Source: Lachnospiraceae bacterium (GTDB taxonomy: Bacteria > Bacillota > Clostridia > Lachnospirales > Lachnospiraceae). Taken from it: a stretch of 33,685 nt of DNA. The translations under genes were made by a program, and so were the position numbers. The DNA lies in contig JAQYBF010000006.1 of the NCBI GenBank assembly GCA_029338875.1, positions 1-33,685 of the forward strand, read 5' to 3'. Every line of letters starts with the position of its first letter. Positions within the stretch are counted from its first letter, which is position 1. Of this stretch, positions 1-6,381 are shown piece by piece. The notes beneath the pieces were generated by a model that was not told the origin of the DNA, searched no databases, and was given only the letters and a program-made list of their open reading frames with translations.

Positions 1-356
1 CCGCAGAAACCATCGATCACATAAAGCTTCTTATTGGAAAGCTCCTTCTTTGCGATTTCCTTTACTGCTGCCCAGGTCTCCTCGGATGCAGCATGGTTAT
101 CGTTGGGATATTCCGGAGTGTTCCACCATACGGTATCCTTAGAATTCTCATCCATAACGATGAATTTATCCTTAGGAGAACGTCCGGTGTAGATACCGGT
201 AAATACATCAACCGCGCCAAGCTCAGTCTTGTGGCCTACTTCATAGCCTTCCAGAGAATCCTTTGTCTCTTCTTCATAGAGAGTCTCGTAAGAAGGATTG
301 TAGACAATCTCTGTTGTGCCGGTAATGCCATACTGTGTTAAATCAATGTTTGCCAT
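1..356 (-). CDS. pckA: Phosphoenolpyruvate carboxykinase (ATP), 5' part only
   Basis: The first 118 codons of a gene that runs off the left edge. The N-terminus reads MANIDLTQYGITGTTEIVYN and continues through GRSPKDKFIV and KKLYVIDGFCG, which is characteristic of ATP-dependent PEP carboxykinase (usually about 530 residues). The enzyme interconverts oxaloacetate plus ATP and PEP plus CO2 plus ADP in the cytoplasm. In fermenting anaerobes it often runs toward oxaloacetate and makes ATP. The ATG at 356 follows an AAAGG at a rather long distance. A TATAAT box lies about 50 bp upstream, so the gene has its own promoter and is separate from larC, which ends at 469. The catalytic lysine and P-loop lie outside the window. 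Confidence 0.9.
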   Translation of the reverse strand, partial: MANIDLTQYGITGTTEIVYNPSYETLYEEETKDSLEGYEVGHKTELGAVDVFTGIYTGRSPKDKFIVMDENSKDTVWWNTPEYPNDNHAASEETWAAVKEIAKKELSNKKLYVIDGFC

Positions 357-406
357 TATTCCACTCAGCCTTTCTATTAATTCTTTGGACATTAAACCCA
401 TCTGCT

Positions 407-435
407 ATTATAGACAAAACCATGAAAAGTTTCAT
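407..435 (-). promoter_or_regulatory. pckA promoter with overlapping palindrome
   Basis: On the minus strand a perfect TATAAT (407-412) is preceded, after a 17-bp spacer, by ATGAAA (430-435, 4 of 6 matches to TTGACA). The predicted leader to the pckA ATG at 356 is about 45 nt. The -35 hexamer is one arm of a palindrome, ATGAAA-AG-TTTCAT (422-435), which could be an operator. The -10 is convincing and the -35 moderate. Confidence 0.6.
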
Positions 436-468
436 TAAAAAAATACAATTTTTCTAATTTGTTTTTAG

Positions 469-1914
469 TCAATTTTTCGACAGTTTCATCAGAAGATCAT
501 GTATGCTCAGATTTTCCTTTTTTGCAATTGCTTTCAGGTCCTCGTATTCCCATTTTTCCCGGCGGACACCATAGCCCTCCGAGACCTTCTTTCGGACCGG
601 TCCGAAGGCAGTCTCTTCGGTCACAATGCTTCGTTTCAGGACATAGCGCCTTATGACCTCTTCCCGGATTCCGATGGTGGTCGTATGGCTAAATATAGAC
701 CGGACCACATTTTCCTTCTCGCCGGGTCTGGTCAGAACCGTAAGGAGAATTCCCGGCCGGTTCTTTTTCATCTGAATCGGGCTGTAGAAAACCTCCCTGG
801 CACCGGCCTCGTAGATCCGGTCCATGGCAAAGCCCAGCTCCTCTCCTGTCATGTCATCGATATCGCATTCCAGGCGGATAATCTGGTCCTCCTGATCTGT
901 CCTATTGCTTTCCATTTTGTCCGGAAAACTGCTTTTTGCCGAATTCTCTGCAGAAGCTCTATTCTCCCTCTGAGATGTCGGATCAGAAATTCTGTCCTGC
1001 TTCTGATTGGACGGCTCCGACTTGCTCTCACAATAGGTCTCTCCGAAAATGGCCCTCAGGCAGTTGGCCCGGGGAAATTCCTTCTTTCCCATGCCATAGC
1101 CTATGGCTTTTACAGTCATTACAGGCTGCTCCTCGAAGGAGGACACGAAGGTTTTGAGTAAGACCGCCCCGGTCGGGGTCGTCATTTCTCCTTCAAGATC
1201 ACCGGCATAGGTCGGAATGCCGCGGAGGAGAAAAGCGGTGGCCGGAGCCGGAAGCGGCAGAATGCCATGGGCTGCATGAACCTGTCCGAAACCGGTCCGG
1301 ACCGGGCTGGCAATGATCTGATCCGGATTCAGAAGATGAAGCAGATAGGAGCTTGCAGCAATATCGGCAATGGCATCCATCATGCCGACTTCATGAAAAT
1401 GGATTTCAGAGACCTCCATGCCGTGGGCATGACTCTCGGCTTCCGCCAGGACCTGATAAACCCGGATGACATGGGACCGGACCTGGTCAGGAAGCTTCAG
1501 ACCATTGATGATCGAGAGAACGTCCGCAAGACTGCGGTGATGATGATGAGCGTGTTCATCACTGTGATTATGCAGATCCTCTCCCTCTTCCACCCCATGA
1601 ATCCGGACCGAAAGATGGAGACCGAGAATGCCGCAGCGGTCGGACTTTTCAGCTTCAAAAACCACTTCCGGTATGCCGATTTCGTTCAGTTCTCCGACCA
1701 GGTCGCGGACGGTATTTTCCTTAATGGTAATTCGATTCGCATCCGTATTCTCTTCTGTCTTCTCTTTGGATATACTGGAACCTGTCTTCTTATTCTCCTG
1801 AGCGGAAGCTATTTTTCCTTCCGTTTCTACCTCTGCAAGGAGGTCGAGAAGAGCGGCTGAAAGCATATCGCCCGCCGCTCCCATACCGCAGTCCAGATAA
1901 AGTATTTTTTTCAT
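469..1914 (-). CDS. larC: LarC, nickel insertion enzyme for the nickel-pincer cofactor
   Basis: Cytoplasmic, 481 residues. It inserts nickel into pyridinium-3,5-bisthiocarboxylic acid mononucleotide, the last step in making the nickel-pincer cofactor of LarA-type lactate racemase and related epimerases. Family signs are the N-terminal LYLDCGMGAAGDMLSAALLDL, the HFHEVGMMDAIADI segment and the C-terminal DIDDMTGEELGFAMDRIYEAGAREVF block (each quoted only in part). A histidine-rich run at residues 115-126 (HNHSDEHAHHHH) is a likely nickel-holding loop. Two low-complexity inserts, about residues 30-66 and 294-346, interrupt the conserved blocks. The second sits near the junction where Lactobacillus plantarum needs a ribosomal frameshift to join LarC1 and LarC2; here there is one continuous frame. 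The gene starts 11 bp after larB, so the two are cotranscribed. No larE or larA is in the window. Confidence 0.9.
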   Translation of the reverse strand: MKKILYLDCGMGAAGDMLSAALLDLLAEVETEGKIASAQENKKTGSSISKEKTEENTDANRITIKENTVRDLVGELNEIGIPEVVFEAEKSDRCGILGLHLSVRIHGVEEGEDLHNHSDEHAHHHHRSLADVLSIINGLKLPDQVRSHVIRVYQVLAEAESHAHGMEVSEIHFHEVGMMDAIADIAASSYLLHLLNPDQIIASPVRTGFGQVHAAHGILPLPAPATAFLLRGIPTYAGDLEGEMTTPTGAVLLKTFVSSFEEQPVMTVKAIGYGMGKKEFPRANCLRAIFGETYCESKSEPSNQKQDRISDPTSQRENRASAENSAKSSFPDKMESNRTDQEDQIIRLECDIDDMTGEELGFAMDRIYEAGAREVFYSPIQMKKNRPGILLTVLTRPGEKENVVRSIFSHTTTIGIREEVIRRYVLKRSIVTEETAFGPVRKKVSEGYGVRREKWEYEDLKAIAKKENLSIHDLLMKLSKN

Positions 1915-1925
1915 TTTATGATCCT

Positions 1926-2714
1926 TTATAAATCCTGATTTCTCAGCTGTCCTGCCTTTCGGAGAATCTTCATGGCGGCCATGGCGGCGCCGAAGCCATT
2001 GTCGATATTGACAACAGTTACGCCGCTGGCACAGGAATTCAGCATGGCAAGAAGGGCCGAAAGACCATGAAAGGAGGCCCCGTAGCCGACCGAGGTGGGC
2101 ACAGCGATCACCGGGCAGTCAGCCAGGCCGCCGATGACACTGGCCAGTGCGCCTTCCATACCGGCACAGGCGATGATAACGTCTGCCTTCAGAATATCCT
2201 CTGTATGGGAAAGAAGCCGGTGGATTCCGGCCACGCCGACATCATAGAGGCGCTGGACCCGGACTCCTGCGGCCTCTGCCGTCAGAGCCGCTTCCTCCGC
2301 CACCCGGATGTCCGAGGTTCCGCCGCAGGCAATCAGAAGTCGTCCCGGATAGCGGATTTCCGGCAGATCTCCGACAATGAGGATACCTGCTTCTTCGTGG
2401 AAATGCAGACCGTCGGGTCCGAGAATCTTTTCAACCGCCCTATATTTGTCTGCATCGAGACGGGTTACCAGGATGGGCAGCTGTCTGTGATGAAGCATGG
2501 TCTGTATGATGCCGGCGATCTCTTCCGCGGTTTTCCCGGCTCCGTAAATCACCTCGGACATGCCCTGTCGGGTCTTCCGATGGAGATCCACCCTGGCATA
2601 GCCAAGCTCCGCTACGGGTTCTTCCCGAAGAGCCAGCTCTGCATCTTCTATTGTAATTTTTCCCTCTTTCAGACTGGTGAGGATTTCCTTCAGATCTTTA
2701 TTCGGATGATTCAT
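1926..2714 (-). CDS. larB: LarB, nicotinic acid adenine dinucleotide carboxylase/hydrolase
   Basis: 262 residues, usual family length. LarB carboxylates the pyridinium ring of nicotinic acid adenine dinucleotide and releases AMP, the first step of nickel-pincer cofactor synthesis. The N-terminal part has the family's GYARVDLHR and EVIYGAGKT motifs. The C-terminal half is PurE-like, with ACGGTSDIRVAEEA, YDVGVAGIHRLL, ACAGMEGALASVIGGL and PTSVGYGAS. The ATG at 2714 has an AGGAA about 6 nt upstream. It is followed directly by larC. Its leader is occupied by 35-bp tandem repeats (2731-2850), and a 14-codon open frame ends on its start codon as ATGA. The carboxylase role is known for the family; the lack of larA nearby leaves the client enzyme unknown. 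Confidence 0.93.
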   Translation of the reverse strand: MNHPNKDLKEILTSLKEGKITIEDAELALREEPVAELGYARVDLHRKTRQGMSEVIYGAGKTAEEIAGIIQTMLHHRQLPILVTRLDADKYRAVEKILGPDGLHFHEEAGILIVGDLPEIRYPGRLLIACGGTSDIRVAEEAALTAEAAGVRVQRLYDVGVAGIHRLLSHTEDILKADVIIACAGMEGALASVIGGLADCPVIAVPTSVGYGASFHGLSALLAMLNSCASGVTVVNIDNGFGAAMAAMKILRKAGQLRNQDL

Positions 2715-2755
2715 GATCGTTCCTGTAACTGATCTGAATTCAATACCAGGATCAT
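2711..2755 (-). CDS. Possible 14-residue leader peptide coupled to larB
   Basis: On the minus strand an ATG at 2755 opens a frame of 14 codons (MILVLNSDQLQERS) whose TGA overlaps the larB ATG in an ATGA arrangement. It lies inside the copy of the 35-bp repeat nearest larB. Its upstream region has only a weak ACAGAA in place of a Shine-Dalgarno. The overlap is what translational coupling looks like, but a frame this short can arise by chance. Confidence 0.25.
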   Translation of the reverse strand: MILVLNSDQLQERS

Positions 2756-2850
2756 TTCTGTACCCGGTTTCAATTCAGTATCATGATGACTTCTGGGTCT
2801 GGTCTAAATTTAGTATCATAAAGACTTCTGTGTCTGGTCCAAATTTAGTA
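2731..2850. repeat. 35-bp degenerate tandem repeat, 3.4 copies
   Basis: Copies lie at 2731-2765, 2766-2800, 2801-2835 and partial 2836-2850, each exactly 35 bp. On the plus strand the unit begins like GGTCTAAATTTAGTATCAT and ends like GACTTCTGTGTCT. The two middle copies are most alike; the one nearest larB is diverged. A weak further copy (about 13 of 20 matches in its second half) covers 2711-2730 and includes the larB start codon. The other end runs into the stop codon of the 164-residue gene at 2845. Read on the minus strand, units contain promoter-like pieces (TTGGAC, then TATGAT after 16 bp) and small ATG frames. Confidence 0.85.
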
Positions 2851-3339
2851 AATACTGTCTTTGTATTTGTCGTAGAGACTCTCAAGCGTTGATTGTTCCT
2901 GATCGGTCAAAATCTGTTTCGCGTAGGTTTTCAGGCCGCTTGTTCCCTCAGACCTGTAAATCTGTACTGCTTTTGCAGCCTCTGCCGGATCCGAATGATT
3001 GTCGATGATGGCTTCGACCTTCTGCTGGTCCTCCTTGGACATGGAGTTTACAATCTGCTCGGCCTGAGCTTTGACATCATCCGATACGCCGGACTTCTCC
3101 AGGGCCTGCTCGATTGCAGAGACGGCAATTTCCTTGGCGACCTTCTGCTTCAGAGGCTTGATCACATACTGATTGGCGAATACGCCGCCGATCAGAATGA
3201 CAAGAGCGATAACAATCAGAGTCGTAAAGACTCTTCTTCTCCGCCTCTTTTTCTCGATCTTCTTCTCTCTCATACGACTTCTTCTGATATGCTCATCAAC
3301 AGCGTTGCTTTTCATTTCTTCTTCCAATGAACTGGACAT
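2845..3339 (-). CDS. Small single-pass membrane protein, function unknown
   Basis: 164 residues. A charged cytoplasmic N-terminus rich in Arg and Lys (REKKIEKKRRRRR, about residues 24-36) is followed by one membrane segment at about 38-56 (VFTTLIVIALVILIGGVFA). After it comes an outside domain of about 105 residues that is mostly helical and charged. There are no cysteines and no recognised motif. The outside part resembles small helical domains of unknown function in Clostridia. A CAGGGA lies about 6 nt before the ATG. It has its own promoter and stands first in a possible transcript with larB and larC, but the 130-bp repeat-filled gap makes that uncertain. A link to nickel or lactate metabolism is not shown. 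Confidence 0.75.
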   Translation of the reverse strand: MSSSLEEEMKSNAVDEHIRRSRMREKKIEKKRRRRRVFTTLIVIALVILIGGVFANQYVIKPLKQKVAKEIAVSAIEQALEKSGVSDDVKAQAEQIVNSMSKEDQQKVEAIIDNHSDPAEAAKAVQIYRSEGTSGLKTYAKQILTDQEQSTLESLYDKYKDSIY

Positions 3340-3404
3340 TTGAATCCCTGCCTTTCTTATCTACAGATATGAACTAATTATACACTCATAAATTATTTTT
3401 TATA

Positions 3405-3434
3405 CTTATAATATCACACGGCATAGTTTGTCCA
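3405..3434 (-). promoter_or_regulatory. Promoter of the 164-residue membrane protein gene
   Basis: On the minus strand TGGACA (3429-3434) and TATAAG (3405-3410) are separated by 18 bp. A second perfect TATAAT lies closer to the gene (3377-3382) but has no good -35. Either may start the transcript that could continue into larB and larC. Confidence 0.5.
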
Positions 3435-3465
3435 TTGATATAATCTTCAAAATAGTTTTATATGG

Positions 3466-3506
3466 ACAAAAACGGGTACACGACTTCTGTCTCGTGTACC
3501 CGTTTT
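3466..3506 (-). terminator. Rho-independent terminator after the coiled-coil lipoprotein gene
   Basis: A perfect 15-bp inverted repeat, AAAACGGGTACACGA (3469-3483) with TCGTGTACCCGTTTT (3492-3506), surrounds an 8-nt loop. Read on the minus strand it ends in a run of five T. It lies just after the stop codon at 3541 and closes the MMPL-lipoprotein transcript. Confidence 0.9.
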
Positions 3507-3540
3507 GATTGATTTATTTCAGAAATGGTCTTTCTGATTT

Positions 3541-6231
3541 TTACTTTTTGCTGTCCTTACTGATCTCATCGGTTTCAATGATGAACTTGACGGAAGAATT
3601 CATATCATCTGCCTTACCGGAGAAGGTGGTGTAGCTCTTTCCGGCATCATCAACGGCCTTCAGCTGATCAGCGAACTGGGAAACCTCTCCGGTGAATGCC
3701 TCGGAAAGCTTTGCAATTCCCTCATCATTGAACTGAACCAGGCCATCCGACAGAGTTGCGCTGCCGTCTGCCAGCTGACCGGCTCCTTCATAGAGCTCGC
3801 TTGCGCCCTTGTTCAGAGCTGCGGAATTGGAATTCAGCTTGGCTGCTCCATTGTAGAGCTGAAGTACACCAGGAGCCAGCTGCTTGCTGATACCGTTCAG
3901 AAGCTGACTTGCACCGGAATCCAGCTGATCAACACCCATCGAAAGCTCGGAAAGCTTGCTCTGTACGCTGTTGTAAGCGGACTGGATCATGGCGAATTTG
4001 GTCATGAAGGCATTATATTTTACCAGATATTCGGCACCTGTATTGGCGGCCTTATCATCGGTAATACGGCTCCTTATTGACAAGTAAGTCCATTCTGTCT
4101 TGGTCATTCCGGTTGCTGCAAGCCATGCCTTATTCTCTTGACTCAGGTCGTTCTCACTTTTAATATTTTCGTATCCACGCGTCTTAGGCTCTGTATTTTC
4201 AGCTTCTGCCTTTGTGATACCCTGAGCCTTCTGAACATTGGTCTGCATACCAGAAAGGGTTTCTGCTGCAGGCACAAGATAGAGGGTCTGGAACTTTCCA
4301 CCTTGCTTCATAAAAGCAGAGTTGAATATTTCCCCCTTGTCCATGGCATTCTTTATAGCAATCTTTGTAATGAGTTCAGCATTCTCTGACTGTTCCGAAT
4401 CCTGCATACCAGGATTGGCAGTATTTATGGTCGCTTTGACTGCTGCCACAGTCTGCTGATAAGCATCTTTTACCTGTGCCGATACTTGATCTTGAATCGC
4501 CTTATTCAGGGCGTTCTGTGTATTATCGCCAGCCAGAGAAACCTTATCCCTTACAGTAGTTGTATGATTCAAGTTATCCATAAGATATGCTTGAACAGCT
4601 TGCGTCACCTTCTCGCCAAAAGATTTCTGGAATGCATCACTTTGAAGATCACTTAAAGTAAGTGTCTGTTTACTCTGCTGTAATTCCTGAGCTTCCTGAA
4701 TCATCGCATAGGACAGGATCATCTTGGCTTCATCATCAGAAAGATCTTTGGACTGGAGCGTGGCTTTCTTATATGCTTCCTGATATCCAGCTTTAATTCT
4801 CTTAATCAACTCACCCTGCTTATTCGCCAGCAGGCTATTTACTTCACTCAATGCTTGCTGATACAGAGGAGTTGTTGCATCAAATCCATTCACACTATCT
4901 TGCAACTTAGCCTTCTCTGTCTGAAGACCAGTAAGGCTTCCGACACTTGCAACCGCCTTTGCAAAATCCCCGTTCGGATTCTTCAACTGATTATAGATAT
5001 CAAGATAAGTCTGATATAAGCTCTGGATTTCCTGGACATCCTTGGAACTCTTGGCCTGGGAAAGCTTCTGCTTTAAGAGCTTGACGCCATCGGACAGCTT
5101 CTGGGTTCCATCGGTCAGGGTGGAAATGCTGTCGTTCAGCTTCTTTGCGCCTGCGGTCAGCTGGCTGACACCGCCGGTATAGGCATTGACGCCATCCTTT
5201 AATGCGGCGCTGCCTTCCTTCAGTGACTTCGTTCCATCGCTGATCTTCTGTCCGCCATCAATCAGCTGCTGCATGCTGGACTGAAGCTTGTCCATGTCAT
5301 CTCCGATCTTGTTGACGGCATCGGAGTTGTCATAGTCAGAAAAGCCCAGATCGGAAAGGACGTTGGCGGATGCCATGGTCATGGTCAGACCCAGTTCGAA
5401 GTCCTTGGCGTCTGCAGTGATCTCGACGTAATCCGGAATGGTGGTTTCCGAATCCACACCCAGCTCATCGAGCTTGGACCGGTCGATGGACAGGGCATCG
5501 GAAAGGCCCGGCAGGGCAACACCCATAACGATGTTATTATCAGCATCGCTGACAACCTTACCATTGGTGACGGTGATATTTGAAAAATGATCGGACGGCA
5601 GAACCATGCCGGAAATCATAGCGAAGGGAACGGTCATTTCCTTGTCCTGACCATCGACATTTACAGTAGTCTTTGCCGTATTGGTGTAGTCAAAACGGAT
5701 GGTGACCTTGCCGCTCTTTCCGGCCAGATCCTTGGCATCGATGTCCTGTCCGTCCAGCTTGTAGCTGACCTTGACACCGACCGGAAGCGTGTCCTTGGTC
5801 TTGCCCTGATAGAAGACATCCTTTCCGTCCGCATCCCAGGTCAGGGCTCCGTCAGAGCCCTTCTCATATTTCTGATTGCCCTTGACATTCTTGATGTCGG
5901 TCAGATCGGACTTATCTTCGATCTTGTTCTGGCCGGAATAGTTCCGAAGCCAGTTGGAAACTGTTACATCCTTGGCGCTTCCGTCTGCATCCGCAGAAAC
6001 ATAGACCGTCTCGATCTTTTCCGCATCCTCATCGGCCTTGTCGCCGAAGGAGGTAGAAACCTCCATGGTATCCTCGAGCTTTTCCTTGGTTGCCTTCAGG
6101 GTATCCTTGGAAGAGCTCTTGCTGCTTGTTCCTGCTGCTCCGCAGGCTACGGTTCCGAAGCCAACTGCCGCGGCCAATGCACCTGCTGCGAGGCGCTCTA
6201 TATTTCTCTTCATATTATGATTTCTGTTCAT
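3541..6231 (-). CDS. Large coiled-coil lipoprotein, YhgE/Pip-like, partner of the MMPL exporter
   Basis: 896 residues from the ATG at 6231, chosen because a GTGAGG lies 6 nt upstream. An upstream ATG at 6291 has no ribosome binding site and would bury the signal peptide. The N-terminus has a short basic start, a hydrophobic stretch and a lipobox ending at Cys30 (GTVAC), so it should be a membrane-anchored lipoprotein. Residues about 80-290 form a beta-rich domain. Residues about 313-388 are a run of short helical repeats of the form L..G...L.DG, as in YhgE/Pip and type VII-associated proteins. Similar repeats return near the C-terminus (about 765-845). The 360-residue region between them lacks the repeat and is more A+T rich. 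The gene follows the MMPL exporter and ends at a strong terminator, so the two probably form an export assembly. The substrate is unknown. Confidence 0.8.
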   Translation of the reverse strand: MNRNHNMKRNIERLAAGALAAAVGFGTVACGAAGTSSKSSSKDTLKATKEKLEDTMEVSTSFGDKADEDAEKIETVYVSADADGSAKDVTVSNWLRNYSGQNKIEDKSDLTDIKNVKGNQKYEKGSDGALTWDADGKDVFYQGKTKDTLPVGVKVSYKLDGQDIDAKDLAGKSGKVTIRFDYTNTAKTTVNVDGQDKEMTVPFAMISGMVLPSDHFSNITVTNGKVVSDADNNIVMGVALPGLSDALSIDRSKLDELGVDSETTIPDYVEITADAKDFELGLTMTMASANVLSDLGFSDYDNSDAVNKIGDDMDKLQSSMQQLIDGGQKISDGTKSLKEGSAALKDGVNAYTGGVSQLTAGAKKLNDSISTLTDGTQKLSDGVKLLKQKLSQAKSSKDVQEIQSLYQTYLDIYNQLKNPNGDFAKAVASVGSLTGLQTEKAKLQDSVNGFDATTPLYQQALSEVNSLLANKQGELIKRIKAGYQEAYKKATLQSKDLSDDEAKMILSYAMIQEAQELQQSKQTLTLSDLQSDAFQKSFGEKVTQAVQAYLMDNLNHTTTVRDKVSLAGDNTQNALNKAIQDQVSAQVKDAYQQTVAAVKATINTANPGMQDSEQSENAELITKIAIKNAMDKGEIFNSAFMKQGGKFQTLYLVPAAETLSGMQTNVQKAQGITKAEAENTEPKTRGYENIKSENDLSQENKAWLAATGMTKTEWTYLSIRSRITDDKAANTGAEYLVKYNAFMTKFAMIQSAYNSVQSKLSELSMGVDQLDSGASQLLNGISKQLAPGVLQLYNGAAKLNSNSAALNKGASELYEGAGQLADGSATLSDGLVQFNDEGIAKLSEAFTGEVSQFADQLKAVDDAGKSYTTFSGKADDMNSSVKFIIETDEISKDSKK

Positions 6232-6381
6232 CATAAACCTCACTTCCCGGGCCGAAACCCGTTTCTTATCTATTATCCGGACACTGCTCATTCATCTTTG
6301 AAATCGCTTGATCCGGCACCTTTCGAAATTCTTCCATGCCGAAGGTCTGTCATTCGGCTTTCCTTAAAGATGCTTCCGAAT

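Noticed and set aside
422-435. CcpA cre site before pckA
   Set aside because: The palindrome lacks the CG centre and the 14-bp cre pattern.
1267-1860. A 197-codon plus-strand frame inside larC
   Set aside because: Antisense shadow of larC, low-quality composition, no motif.
2731-2850. CRISPR array
   Set aside because: The 35-bp units are directly adjacent with no spacers and are degenerate; no cas genes are present.
6232-6291. Upstream ATG for the coiled-coil lipoprotein
   Set aside because: It lacks a ribosome binding site and would put 20 polar residues before the signal peptide; GTGAGG before 6231 is better.
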